Below, one piece after another: positions 10,866 to 28,500 of a stretch of DNA of 64,000 nt. The translations under genes were made by a program, and so were the position numbers. This DNA is from Paralvinella palmiformis (Eukaryota; Annelida; Polychaeta; Terebellida; Alvinellidae). The DNA lies in contig JAODUP010000127.1 in assembly GCA_025642065.1 (NCBI GenBank), positions 722,501 to 786,500 of the forward strand, given 5' to 3'. Below the pieces are notes generated by a model. That model did no database searches, had not been told where the DNA came from, and saw only the letters and a program-made list of their open reading frames with translations. Each line of letters starts with the position of its first letter. The first letter of the stretch is position 1.

Positions 10866-11099
10866 CATCCATAAATATATCGTCAAGATCCAAGTACGCG
10901 ATGTATAATAACTAAAACTAATACTTCCCATCGACAATAAGATGACTGTCGGGAAGTGGAAACAATGGGATGTTTAAATATTGAATGGATCCTGACAATA
11001 CCTGAGATAAGAGATAAACTTATCGGTACCAAATATGAAAGAGTAACATAAATCGTCAGAACTTATAAATCACGTGAGTTCTGATTTTGTTTGACAATG

Positions 11100-11250
11100 A
11101 TACTGCTCTCATCCAGGATCGGTACCAGTAAATGAACACTTGATAGAGAAACGAAATCACCGGACTGTAAGCTTTTATTGGACGAAACATCCGACAGAAC
11201 CGGAAATACTGGGATTCGACCATACAACGCCAACGCATACAATGCAATAA
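11100..11250 (-). mobile_element. SINE-E fragment
   Basis: Minus-strand B box GGTCGAATCCCAG followed by TGTCGGATGTTTCGTC, the same junction as in 10637-10865. Confidence 0.5.
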
Positions 11251-11253
11251 TAC

Positions 11254-11760
11254 TGCCTCTATGACCTCGTGGATAAGAGCGTGGTACTGTCTTACTGATG
11301 GTCATGCTGTGCGGGAGGTCGGAGGTTCGAATCCCAGCCGTGGCACTGTAGTAGGACGAGTTTTTCATCCAACCAGGCGGGCGCCTCCGTGGTCTAGCGG
11401 TAGCGTGTTGGACCACAGATCACTACGACCCGTGTTCGAATCCCGGCGTGGGCATATCTGAAGGTTGTTTCGTCTTTGACTTCGCCTCATTACCTTTGGA
11501 GGTCGCTCGGCCCATTTAGCCTACTTTGTACACAAAGGTGGCCGTAAAACATCAATCATCATCATCATCATCCAACCAGGCAGCCGGCAAGGTTTTCTCC
11601 GCCGAATATGCCATACATTGTAAATTCTACATTTATTTAGAATTAGTCCCCGAGATGAAGCTGAAAATTACAGTTCATACGCGTCTCCCTCATTTGAGGT
11701 AGCTAAGCCACGTAAAATAACTGCCATTTCGGCCATTATTATTAATGCGCTACCAACGGC
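11254..11760 (+). mobile_element. SINE-C (third tRNA-derived SINE family), split by a SINE-A
   Basis: Head CCTCTATGACCTCGTGGATA with B box GGTTCGAATCCCAG and a long body ending CATTTCGGCCATTATTATTA. A SINE-A has inserted at 11378-11568 and duplicated CATCCAACCAGG, so SINE-C is the older insertion. Other copies are at 14951-15182, 46130-46400, 47490-47768 and 55385-55590. Confidence 0.85.
11378..11568 (+). mobile_element. SINE-A copy nested in SINE-C
   Basis: Complete copy, from CGGGCGCCTCCGTGG through B box GTTCGAATCCCGG to a (CAT)n tail. Perfect 12-bp target duplication CATCCAACCAGG at 11366-11377 and 11569-11580. The clean duplication and the near-consensus boxes suggest a comparatively recent insertion. 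Confidence 0.93.
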
Positions 11761-11779
11761 ACCAACGGAGAATCTATCG

Positions 11780-14011
11780 TGATTGATCTAATCGACAACG
11801 ATATGGGCAACCGTGATCTTAATCAAATCAACGAAACGAACGAAGTCATAATTGAAATATTTACACAGACGCTCACATATGTCACGTTTACTTCACTCAC
11901 TTCATTAGATAATGTAAAAAAAAATACGGGACTTAGACATTCCTCTATAAGAATAGGAATGCGCCGAGTTAGTAATAACATTGACAGATATCTAAAGGTA
12001 TGTTTACTTTTGTACAGAAATGGCGAATGGCTGAATTCTGATGCGATTCTTCTTCTACAAGGAATAACCTCTCAAAATAGGAGTTGAATACCGTCTGTTT
12101 CGCGAAGGAGCTGGACACTTTTTGCTGAGTAAGTATAACACTTTTATTATCAGGAGGCAGTCTTTCGGCGACTTTTTTTGTATAATTAATTTACTCAAGA
12201 CTTATTTCATGTTGACATAACAATCTGGAGTGTTCCACCAAATGTTCAGCGGTGATGAATACGTATCGCAGCATGTCGAAGGTAAATAGATAATGTTAAT
12301 TTATATTCGGATTACAATGCGAAATATTTTTTATGCTTTACTCCAGTCCGAGAACTAGCTCTAAACGTTGCCACCACTTACTACCAGAACAACGGATGAT
12401 GCATTATTAATGGAATCAACGTAAAAATACAATTTACAGTTAAGACACAAGCGAAATTTGTTATTTTACGGCTACTTTTGTTCGAATGGCGACTGAAATG
12501 AGCCAATCAATTTCCGAAGGCGACGAGATGAGATGAAACATCCTTCACATGTAGCTATCTACTCGAGATCTGTAGCGATCTCCTCAACTAGTTCGATGAA
12601 GGGGGCACCCCAATTAATTTCACTTTCAGTCAAGAAACGAATGAATTATGCAATACGACTGACAAATTCAAATGGTGCTTTTGATTTTAACACATCTCTG
12701 AAAGTAGTGAGCTGGACATGCTTGTTACATTTGTTTTGAACGGATGCAGCAAGACAAAATCATCCACGAACTAACTGTCAACACGTAGCAGCGCTAAGAA
12801 ACACCGACACATTAAACTAATACCTTAAACATCGCCGTTTCCTAATAAATAATTGATTATCTTCAATAAATATCTATTTGAATGAACGAAAAAATAAATA
12901 ATCCCCACATATTTGTGATCATCACAATAGATATTATGATTTGTGATTCGTTTATAACAATAAAGAAGATCGACACCGACATTTATATTTTGTTGTTTTA
13001 TTGAAATTTGTAAATGAAGTCCACGTATTGTTTTCGATCTTGAATGTATTTAAAATTTTCTACTACAATGTTAGCAAGCTGAAATTATGTTTTAAGAATA
13101 CGTAAATATCAGAATATATGGAAGTCTGCGATGAGTTGGTGACTATAAGTGTTCATCCTTTATACTCTTATGAAATGATAAAGAAGACTTTCGCTTTGAA
13201 GTCCCAGTTTGGGTTACAGTTAGAAACGAACATATTATATACGCATATACACAACAGAGTAATGTGTACATATACTTTCCAAGGGGATCTACTAGAATTT
13301 CACAGTAAGGTATGTTCATGCTTTGAATGGTTCCAAAACATTTGATTCAGTCAATCATTATTCTAAATAAGAAACGTATCAAGCGAGGATTATGCTTACA
13401 TACGATATATCAACGTAATATTCCGTAATAATGTTAATGATGGATTGATTGAAAAACACACTATACTGAGCATTAGGCAAGTCCTTGGTGAAGGTTACTT
13501 GTGTGTGTGTGTGTGTGCACAAACACGTTTGGCCTGTTTCAGATTCACGAACCTGAACGCTCTATACCCATACCTGAGCTAAACAGGACTCACAGGAGTA
13601 TAACTGTTAATGTCATCTGCGGAATTACCACACACACACACACACACACACCGAGAACATAATTTAAAGATATTTTATAGAACAGTTTATGTTCATTGAT
13701 GAAGTAGTATGCAATTAAGATTGTATACTAATATGGATCTCGGATAAATTCCTGGTTTCGTTGGTGACTAGATAATATGTGGACTTCTTTTTCGAGAGAG
13801 ATGACACGTGACAGTCAGTATTGATGAATGATGCTATAATTGTGCTACAACTGCTAATTAATAAGCAGCATTAGACTTAACATATTATTCACCGAAAATT
13901 CCAAAACATAACTAATGTCAACCAAACACTTGACAGAATCCGTTTGGAGATCATTTATTCGACATTTAGTTAAATACATTCCACATTTCTGCCTTATGCA
14001 ATAGTCTTTCT

Positions 14012-14042
<31 letters not shown>

Positions 14043-14080
14043 AATGTAATATGACATGTTGTTTTCTTCTGGCTACTTTT
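11780..14080. other. AT-rich intergenic DNA with short CA/GT microsatellites
   Basis: Holds (GT)n at about 13501-13518, (CA)n at 13628-13651 and (CA)n at 14016-14041. Two moderate frames (11779-12087 and 13118-13345, plus strand) have no recognisable domain and no convincing splice context, so I do not call them. Confidence 0.4.
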
Positions 14081-14087
14081 GTGCCGA

Positions 14088-14165
14088 CATGGAAGAATAA
14101 ATAGGTCATGTGACCTCTAAATGTAATGAGGCAAAGTGAAAGAAGAAACCCTCTTCAATCTACAC
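14088..14165 (-). mobile_element. SINE-A body fragment
   Basis: Reverse-complement matches to the SINE-A body: GACCTCTAAATGTAATGAGG, then AAAGTGAAAGAAGAAACCCT. Head missing. Confidence 0.55.
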
Positions 14166-14950
14166 CATTATGACATACATCAGTATGAAGAGATATCACA
14201 TGGAATGAATCATTTAGATGTTGTATTTAAGCTCTGTGATTCCATATATCAGTGCGTATACCCCACTACTGTCAAGTTACTCATATTTGCGCCTGATTCA
14301 TATAAATAGTTCTTTTCAGGGTAAGTGAATCTCAATATTCATGATGTTTTCACCTTCCAATTGAATATTTTGCACAACAAATATAGGATAAAATTCATTG
14401 ACTTCAGCTAATCATTTATTTATACAAAACTATATTTCACTGACATTCTGTAAATATATTTTTTTAAACACACATATTGATATACCCGCACCCAGGTGTG
14501 AAAAATCAAGTTGCTCTACACATCAAACAATTATAAAGAATTATTATAACTTGAAATAAAATGTTCCAAATGTGACTGATTTGTCCAAATTATACAAATA
14601 CAAACTAGCTTTTCCCACTATAAAGGAATAAAAACATTGTGACAACTATCTGTGGAATGTAACACGATACAACAACTTAAATAAAAAATACTTTGAAAAG
14701 CCACATACTGATATAGTGACTAAATAAAGGATCACCTGATACTTTATTGACAAATTATATAAAAAATCTGAGTGAGTCTGGTTTAGTTCAAAGCTGTGGC
14801 ATGATATTATGATTTAAACCTATTCAATATATATATATATATATATATGGCAAATAAAACCCTGCCTCAATGACTGCCTTTCTTATGAGACCTATTTTAA
14901 GTCAGAAAATATGGTTGCTGTAATTTTGTCATAGAGGTGGTCTTTCAAGA

Positions 14951-15182
14951 CCGCCTCTATGACCTAGTGGGTAAGAGCATAGGACTTTCTTACTCATGGT
15001 CAAGCTGTGGGGGAGGTCGGAGGTTTGAACCATGGCTCTGGCACTATTGCCATCTCTTGTAAATGTATACTGAATTAATCCCTGTGGTGAAGCAGTAATT
15101 TACAGACCATATGCATCTCCCTCATTTTAGGTAGCTATAACCCACCTAAAATAGCTGCCATTTCAGCCATTATTATAATAAA
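14951..15182 (+). mobile_element. SINE-C copy
   Basis: CCGCCTCTATGACCTAGTGG head, degenerate B box GGTTTGAACCATGG, ends CATTTCAGCCATTATTATAA. It lies just beyond the 3' end of the PACRGL gene. Confidence 0.85.
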
Positions 15183-15273
15183 TACCAACAACTACCTTAA
15201 TGCACAACCTGAATGGGTCCCGAACGAAGTCTCTCAAAACAGATTTTATCATATTTACATCACAGATTTGTTT

Positions 15274-15279
15274 TTTAAT
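15274..15279 (-). terminator. Candidate polyadenylation signal ATTAAA for PACRGL
   Basis: The minus strand reads ATTAAA about 57 nt after the PACRGL stop codon. It is the most common variant of the AATAAA signal. The position is plausible; no transcript evidence is available. Confidence 0.4.
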
Positions 15280-15335
15280 TTTTAAACAATATCAAACAAT
15301 AGTTGATACTCTAATACAAATAAGTGTTGTTACTG

Positions 15336-20587
<5,252 letters not shown>

Positions 20588-20609
20588 AATACACGCTTAA
20601 ATCAGTTGT
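20588..20609 (-). other. PACRGL 5' UTR piece and upstream splice acceptor
   Basis: On the minus strand a pyrimidine tract TTTCTTTCCAG ends just before 20609, followed by 22 nt of leader and then the ATG. The true transcription start is therefore further upstream (higher coordinates). Confidence 0.55.
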
Positions 20610-20662
20610 CTGGAAAGAAATTAAACACTGAAATCATCTACCCTCAGAAGTCATAACAACAA

Positions 20663-20854
20663 GGGCACCTCTGTGGTCTAGTTGGTAGTGTGTTGGACCA
20701 CAGCTCACTATCACCTGAGTTTGAATGTCAGCGTGGCCATATCTGAAGGGTGTTTCATCTTTGACTTCACTTCATTACCTTTGGAGGTCGCTCGGCCCAT
20801 TTAGCCTACAGTGTGCACAAAAGAGGCCGTAAAACATCAATCAACTTCATCATC
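20663..20854 (+). mobile_element. SINE-A copy upstream of PACRGL
   Basis: GGGCACCTCTGTGGTCTAGT head, conserved body, tail near CAATCAACTTCATC. Flanking duplication AGTCATAACAACAA (left) and AGTCACAACAACAA (right), one mismatch in 14. It lies in the 5' leader intron of PACRGL. Confidence 0.9.
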
Positions 20855-20869
20855 AGTCACAACAACAAA

Positions 20870-23150
20870 TGTGTAGAAATGACGTAAATAATCTTTTTTT
20901 TATGTTTTGATCATCTTTATTTATCTAAATAAACTAATTATGAATCCTATCCAGTATTTATAACTAAGACCTTGTCTTAGTTATGGCAGATATATTATGC
21001 AAATGGAAGCACAAAACAACCGATATTCAGGAGTAGCAAGAAATTATTGCTCACTATGACATGACAACTGGTGATGTCTTTTCTACATCATGATTTATAG
21101 ATTTGAAACGTCATACTATTTACTACATCAAATGCTCAGTGTGGCAAGTGGCGGATCAAAATGTATTTAACAAGAATAGCAGGTAAATCTTTGTCCATTT
21201 CTTGGATAATTCTTCTCAAATTAATCTGTGCAAAATATGGATTTTGGCAGAAATGAGTCTACATATTTTCCTAAAGAACTATCGAAAAGAACTGGGGATT
21301 GCATTGTTTAATTTCTCAACTGGCTGATTATATCACTTGGTTAAACAAATTTCAATTATTATCAACCATAAACAGGTCCTGATAAAGGAATGCCAAACAG
21401 TAATTGATCAAAAGAGAACTGTCATATATTATCTTCATGAGACAATCAATTAATTAAGACCCTGACCTTCTCAACTCTTATTTAGAGGAAGGTGCAATAT
21501 TGTTTAAAAGAAACATAGCAACAGGCAATCATACATATTATAAATGGCCATAATTTGACAAAAAGAGAATGCCATGTTAAAATGATGATAAATCATACAT
21601 ATAAAGCTATGCCAGGAGTATATAGGAATTTCAAAAATAGTGTTGTCAAATAAGTTTACCCACTCTGTATCAGTTATTTACCTAAGCATCACTTAACCTA
21701 TCAATGTATGCCAACTATATTTATCATAGTTACATAATGAGAATCATGGTAATTTATTAATTACTATATTCTCAAATTATCCATATTTTATCTGTAAGAA
21801 GGGTGTTTGTGGAAATAGTTTAGATGTTAGCTCTGATGTATGTGATGAATGGTGTCATATATATTGAGGTGAGACGGCAGAGAGAGAAAAGAGAAGCAGC
21901 ACAGAAGCTTGATGGAGGAACCTATGTAGTAATGAGGTCCTGGGTAAAGGACATGAAAGTATGACATCTATAAGTAGATGCAACAGGAATAGTGGTAATG
22001 GCCACCAGAACAATGACTGGATCACTGACACAGGAGATTGAAACATTTATTGTTAGTGATATCTCTCATAACCTGAGGAAGAGAGCAGAGGTGCACTGAG
22101 AAAGTGTACAGGACAGGATTTATAAAAATCCAGATTTTTTAAATTACAAAAATTCCTATTTTTTATATGATTTATGGGTAAATCCATAATTTAAATCAGT
22201 TTGTTTTTCAAAATACTTATAAATGTCTGAGTTGTGCAATTAGAAAATATTAAATAGTTATGACATATATGAAGTTACATTTATTTAATTAATGATCACT
22301 TTATTATACCAGATCAGGATCTTCAGATTAATTTGGTTTCTTGTTTAGTAGTTTACATATATATAAGACCAGTTTCTCATAATACAGCCAAACATTGTCT
22401 TCTTTACACCCAGCCATAGATATAGAGAAAAACTCACAAGTGCAACATTAGCATAAATAAATACAAATTCAAAGCAACAGTAAAATAATCTGTCCAATAT
22501 CACAAGATCCAATAATAATAACAGTAAATTTCTATTCAGCCGTAATGTAAGACATACATATTTCTGCAGCATGTATTTCTCATGCCTAATTAAAGCTTAA
22601 ATGACAATTCCAACTTCAAAGTCAGATTGATAAAGATCTAGTGCCATACTCTAATGACTACAGTATGTAGCTTCACCTGTCAGTCTATTGTTTCTGAAGT
22701 CAAGCTCCATTTGGGTGGGTAATTACCTAAATTAATGTGGAGGATGTGTTATACCAATTGGATATGCTATGGCCAGGAAGGCCTACTATACACGCTCTAT
22801 ATCTTCATAGTATGGCTAAATATTATTTTTAAATGAGTATGACTAGCATGGGATTCATTTTATAAAAACTAGTTCAGAAATATATTAAAATCACAATTTG
22901 TCATTATTGTGTATCTAATCATATTTACTCATAGATGATATCGTAATTGCATGGGACCAGGTAAAGCCCAGTCAGGGCCAGAAAAGTATTTTTTCAATTC
23001 AGTTTCCCCATGGCAAGTAGAATGATTATTCAGCGAAGCCCATTGCTACTTCACTCTCACTATTTAAATAAAATTTCAAATAACCAAGAATGCATAGCCA
23101 GTAAACTGCAATGAATACAGCTTTTAATCTGCAACTCCATTTAAATAGGC
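20870..23150. other. AT-rich DNA, probably 5' intron of PACRGL or intergenic
   Basis: No exon recognised on either strand. Contains an 11-bp-arm perfect hairpin at 20960-20984 (arms ATAACTAAGAC / GTCTTAGTTAT, loop CTT). Confidence 0.4.
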
Positions 23151-23158
23151 GGTGTGTT

Positions 23159-23690
23159 GTCTTAAGCCAAGATTCCATATACGCTAGCTCCATGTAGCAA
23201 TTGGTATGATGGCGAATGGTTGAATCCATATTTTTACGATCCAGGTTGTAAATTTCTGGATTCAACTGTCCAATTTGAGTGTCCAGACAGGCTTTCCCAA
23301 GAAAAATACGTCAGAAGGTGAGAGGGGTGTCCGAAACACATGGATACAGCAATGTCACATATGCTACCTCAATGTCGCATTACAGATACCGCGTATATGG
23401 AATCTCAGTTTTAAGTCGAGATTTCATATGCGATATGTGTAATGCAAATCTGACAAAAATGGAAAACATGAAAATGTATGAGCATGATTTTATATTTGCG
23501 ATTGCGTATGCAACAAAATGGACAGAGTTGTAACATTCTGTATTCAACCACCCAGGCAGGCTTTCTCAAGAAAAACAGGTCAGCAGGTGAGAGGAGTGTC
23601 CAAAACATATGGATACTGCAATGTTGCATATGCATTTGGATGCCGCATATATGGAATCTCCGCTTTAGGCATAGGAGGGCACTCACAGCC
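23159..23690. repeat. Cluster of related ATTCCATATACGC repeats and a duplicated segment
   Basis: The word AGATTCCATATACGC at about 23169-23183 recurs inverted at 23392-23408 (GCGTATATGGAATCTC) and again near 23648 (GCATATATGGAATCTC). In addition, 23286-23400 and 23550-23660 are diverged direct copies sharing CAGGCTTTC, GTGAGAG, GGTGTCC/AGTGTCC and ATGGATAC. The overall look is a decayed MITE with copies or internal tandem duplication. Confidence 0.5.
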
Positions 23691-24147
23691 AGCTTTGCAA
23701 CGCGGATTATAAGTAGGCAGCTGGAATTTTTTTTTTTTTAATTCACTTGCTCAAGAGGCATGCACACACATGCACATTTGGCAAATTTTCGTCTCAAAAA
23801 GGCACTTGCCCGAACAGGCAAGTGATCAGCGATTAGCACTAGCCTGTCATGAAAATATACTTGCCCTAGGCATCCACACAAACAATTTTTCAGGCCCTGA
23901 GCTGAGTGATATAATTGCTTAAATGTTGGTGGAATGGGAAGAATCATAGGTACAAGATTTGGATTGAACTGGGGTGGTCATCACCCAACATTCAAAGCAT
24001 GCCTAGAAAGAAAATACTTGACAGTGATCATTTTAAATGTATAGAGCAACTTAGACAAAAATTGGAGGTAGGTGTTGATACCAGAAAGAGGACAATACTG
24101 GTCACTTTGCTTTGTGGTGGTATTTATCATGTGGCTAACTGTATGGG

Positions 24148-24717
24148 GTCCAGGTTTTTTTGCCCCCGGTCTTTAGCTCCTTCATTAATTGCTCACCTGG
24201 TCTTTTGCCCCTTGGTCTTTGCCACATAACTTTAAAAAGTTTGATTTCTACAATTGAAATTTTGATCAATGACTAATTAACTTATTTGGTTATGTTATAT
24301 TTTTAATTTGATATGGTTCATAAAAATGATAAAGATAAATAAATAGGTATATGATTAATTAAAAATAATAATGATAATACATAAATTGGTACATGTCTCT
24401 TACAAGATCATTATAATGCAATATATAGATGCAATATAACTAATGTTTCATTACACATATATCAATTGTAATTAAGGACACACTCACTGAAACTAAGAAT
24501 CTCCCATTATGTTATTACACTCAGGTCTGTTTCCATTCATCTTTGTGATCAAGGAATCATCATAATGGCAATTGTTGATGACAGACAAAGAATAGAGAAT
24601 AGTTAAAAAAATAAAAAAGGAAGCCACTGATTAAAGCCATAATATATACATATGGGCCGGAGTAACTAAGGGGCTAAAGACCTAAAGGGCAAAAACCTAA
24701 AGACCAGCCAGGCACAA
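24148..24717. repeat. Putative TIR element with GGTCTTTAG-rich ends
   Basis: The left end (24148-24200) reads CAGGTTTTTTTGCCC, GGTCTTTAGC, CCTT. The reverse complement of the right end (24652-24717) reads TAGGTTTTTGCCC, GGTCTTTAGC, CCTTAG. The arms are about 40 bp and imperfect. No transposase is visible between them. The arms contain repeats of GGTCTTT, so part of the symmetry could be low complexity. Confidence 0.45.
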
Positions 24718-25374
24718 TACCTGATCCCAACTATATGAGACATAAAAATGGAAGAGCCATAATAGTGGAACTGGCTGCCAGTATATGTACTGAGGAACTC
24801 TTGGCCAGCTTATCTGCAGGGTTTGCTATGACTGAGTTAACGGTCATCAAATGATTGCTTCAATAAAAGGCATGGATTGTGGTAGTAACTAGAATTCTAC
24901 AATGATTAGATCTATACAAGATAACTCAGAGAGAGTGATCTATTCTACATATGATTTCTTTAACATTTGGGTTAAACATCACAGCTGAGTTGTCTGATGT
25001 GTTGATTGAATATAAACTAAAAAGGTATGCTGATGTGCATGCTGTAGCAAATTTAGCCACATTACATTTTTTTAATCAGATTCATATAATTATAATGAAT
25101 CAGATTAAAAATACAATTGCTAGCAAAAAGTAATATTGTTCTACAAATCACAACATTCAGTAACTTACTAATTGTTGACTCACACCAACTAGATTCGACC
25201 AGAGTAGACGTGAGGGCCCCACCTAAGCCTGGTAATCAGAAAGAACAAGATGATATTTTATATTCACCTTTGAAAATGGTCAGCACAAAGTACTGATCAT
25301 GATCAATGACGCTTAGGGATAAAATAAGCTGACCTTCAATGCACTAGTTAGTCGCTGATCAAACAACTCCTCAT

Positions 25375-25466
25375 CAGCCCACATGCCCACGCTGAGATCC
25401 GGAACACGGGTGTGGTAGTGATCCAGGGTCCAGCACGCCACCTGCTAGATCAATGAAGGGCCCCAT
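25375..25466 (-). mobile_element. SINE-A head fragment, diverged
   Basis: Minus strand: GGGCCCTTCATTGATCTAGC, then GATCACTACCACACCCGTGT. Truncated soon after the B box. Confidence 0.5.
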
Positions 25467-26373
25467 GGGAGTAATAACCAATTATTAGTTCAACGAAAGA
25501 TCAAGCAGGAGGGAAATCACTAACTTCACTGATCTGAAATAGGGATGAGTATATCTATTACCTTGCAGCTTCCAGAGATCTGACAATAAGATAATGATAA
25601 CTTGATAATTCCATACGCATAAGTATTGCAATAAGACTAATTCACGACCACCAAAACAATTGTATATTTGAAGATCATACTTTTCAGTAACTGACTGATG
25701 GATGGTAATTTAACTATGTCATTAAAGAGAGGAAACGATCATATGTCAAACCAAGGAATCATCTGCATGTGGAATAAGAATCCATACCCGATTAATCCGT
25801 TGCACACACAGTGAACAGTCATAGCTATCCAGGTAGACAACGGGAGATGATGAATGAGAAGAACAGCCCAGGCGCTGGTTACATCTCGGGCATATGACAA
25901 AGTGATGACTTCATGGGGGGAAAAAACAGAAACCACAAGTTAGAATGGTGGGGGAGGGGATAAAATAAGAGAGGATACATTTTGAACAGTTGGCTACAAA
26001 ACATATGCATATACTGTTGTGATAATATGACGATGTTTATTGGCCACTTGCGGCACACATGGTAGGCATGGGCAACTGATAACCTCAGTGTAATGAAGGA
26101 AGTCGATGAACAATCCTGGATATGCCAACGCCGAGATTGTTGGTAAAAGTTGGTGTATTTATAAAAATATATCGGTTAAAATATTTTTAAAATAATATAA
26201 AACTACATAAAATCCTAAGAATAGTAAGAAAAACAAAATACCCGCCATTACAGACAAATAGAGCACCTTAAACCATTATAAAACAAAAGGTATCGTAGCA
26301 CTGTCATTACAACTCTGCTTGGCTCCATTACTATCACAAAAGAAAGATTACCCAACGTCATTCAAATCTTGTG

Positions 26374-26420
26374 GTATATATAGATATATATATATATATA
26401 TATAATATATATATATATAT
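26374..26420. repeat. (TA)n microsatellites
   Basis: Imperfect TA array; another lies at about 26829-26862. The DNA between and around (25470-27080) contains no exon I recognise. Confidence 0.9.
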
Positions 26421-26831
26421 TGATAAATATAGAAGGTTATTATAGACATATATGTGTGTTTCATTAGGGATATATAAATCTCACGTTAGAGTCATCTGGT
26501 GTTGTCTGAAAATAAATCATAAATATCTCAATAATGCACCTAACTAGAATATGGGTAATAAAAAATAGTAAACACACACCACCATTAGGGCAATATTATC
26601 GATTCCTTCCTACTATCATTATGTCTGCCAGAGAGATTTTTACTAGCTTTTGTCCATAATGATTTACTACCATGTTAAATTAATTTATAGCTGATTATTT
26701 GTATTTAATGGTTATGTGGTGAATTGTGGAAGCTGGGCTATATAATCACATTGATCGCTTTACTGATAAACAAAAAGTTATTTTGTTTCTGGCAATAACA
26801 TATCCCGATGTTGATATGTGTAAACTATATA

Positions 26832-26864
<33 letters not shown>

Positions 26865-27084
26865 TATATAACATCAAACTTTTTTTCATATATATAATAT
26901 TTGTAAGCAGATTAAATATACCTGTAAAACACATGGAGGTTATCAAATAGCAAAGATTATTGTAGGAAAGAAACCCGTATGACTTTTAATCTAACTCATT
27001 ATTTATTTAAAAATGTAACTTCAAGATAAACATCTATTTGCTCACCGATGACGAGAATTTGATAATTCCCTAATGATTTTGTAG

Positions 27085-27400
27085 ATGCCAGCATCGATAT
27101 GTTGATAGCGCGTTGGTTAGAGCGTAGACCTGTATTGCATTTCGTGGTTCTGAATTTGAGCTGCACGTTGTTTATGTATGACTGGGTCACCCATCTATAA
27201 AAATGAGTACCTAACAGGACGCGATGGCTATGTATTTGAGTAACGTTTTGCGCCTATAATGGCAGCATGCTGCATGCGCCCGGAGCAGATATGTGCTGGC
27301 TGGAAACAGGTCTGAGTCAGGGATAATAATATTGTACAGCGCGCCTCAGAACAGGGTTACCTGGTTCTGGCGCTATATAAACATGGCCATATACATATAT
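27085..27400 (+). mobile_element. SINE-D (tRNA-like head, LINE-like tail)
   Basis: The head TAGCGCGTTGGTTAGAGCGT resembles a tRNA D-arm/A box, with a degenerate B box GGTTCTGAATTTGAGC. The 3' half has GAAACAGGTCTGAGTCAGGG and GAACAGGGTTACCTGG, and ends in GGCGCTATATAAA. A second copy at 53755-53950 shares the 3' half almost word for word. The final GGCGCTATATAAATATGC-type tail matches the 3' end of the local CR1/L2 LINE (7337-7765). Confidence 0.7.
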
Positions 27401-27551
27401 ATTATATACTATTTGTGCTTCTATACAGACCGTGCCCTAATTAAAATATAGGAAACATTTGGCTAAAATTTATAAGATTATTTTGAGTTGTAGAGCATTA
27501 TTCTATACCATAATCATATTCTACTGTATGTGTACACAAATGTATGACATA

Positions 27552-27605
<54 letters not shown>

Positions 27606-27608
<3 letters not shown>

Positions 27609-28114
27609 TAAAAGTTGGTTATAAATAACTAGGGTATAACGAAATAGTAGCTTAATTCGAAGTGGTTAGCTGGTTCGGCCAAACCTCCATTCACTTTCAT
27701 AGTAAAGAAACTGGGATATAACGAAATTTGTACAACGAAAATTTGCTATATCGAAGTGCCTTTTCGATTCTATCAACATATCGGTTCTATCCAAAGCGCT
27801 ACCAACTAGACAGCGGAGGCGAGTTGAAGAACAAGGATGCCCTGAGAAAAGCTCACGGAAATTGTGCGCCAGCCGGGACTCGCTTAAGAAAGAACTCGAC
27901 AAACAGAGTGATGTTAAGGCTGAATTGCTTATGTGGTTTAAAGATGCAATCGCCCCTAACATTCCATTTCTGGTTCTATTATCCATGAAAAGGAAAATGC
28001 CACGGGTTATTTACACCAATTAGTTGGTAACTAATATCTGAGATTTTTCGAAGTACCATTATCACGAAATGAATTTCCATTCCCCTTGAATTTCGTTATA
28101 ACCAACTTTTACTG
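27606..28114 (+). mobile_element. Tigger/pogo DNA transposon, internally deleted, inside a (TA)n array
   Basis: Left end CAGTAAAAGTTGGTTATAA; the right end is the inverted repeat TTATAACCAACTTTTACTG. Both sides are (TA)n: about 27557-27605 and 28115-28174. The 509-bp element keeps part of the transposase N-terminal CENP-B-like DNA-binding region in broken frames (LKNKDALRKAHGN, then MWFKDAIAPNIP, about 27815-27980). The DDE catalytic core is absent, so it is non-autonomous. A sister element is at 45547-48112. Confidence 0.88.
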
Positions 28115-28176
<62 letters not shown>

Positions 28177-28404
28177 TTCAACGGAGTTTCTGAATAACCA
28201 TTGTTTCAGCCGAAGGAACCGAATTGACAGGATGCATAACAAATTCAAAACAATCGGGTACAATAGCTTAACAATAATCGTGTGTCACTATGTGTGCGTG
28301 TTTGTGTGCGTGTGTGTGCGCGCAAGCAAGCGCATGCACGCCTTATGAACATTGGTTTTTCTTTGATATGCTAAGCTATTTGTAGTTCATGGGATCAATT
28401 CCCT

Positions 28405-28500
28405 AAGTCACTTGGTACTGCGAGATATTTCAGCTGATCACTTTACCGTCATCGATTGGGTTCAAATCCTGGTCTATGTCTGTCTAAAAGGTGTTTCATA
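28405..28500 (+). mobile_element. tRNA-like SINE head, diverged SINE-A relative
   Basis: GGGTTCAAATCCTGG (B box) followed by AAAGGTGTTTCATAC, where the SINE-A body normally begins. Flanked by short (GT)n runs. Confidence 0.45.

Noticed and set aside
11779..12087. 102-codon plus-strand frame
   Set aside because: No domain, and the codons look like random AT-rich sequence; no splice signals fit.
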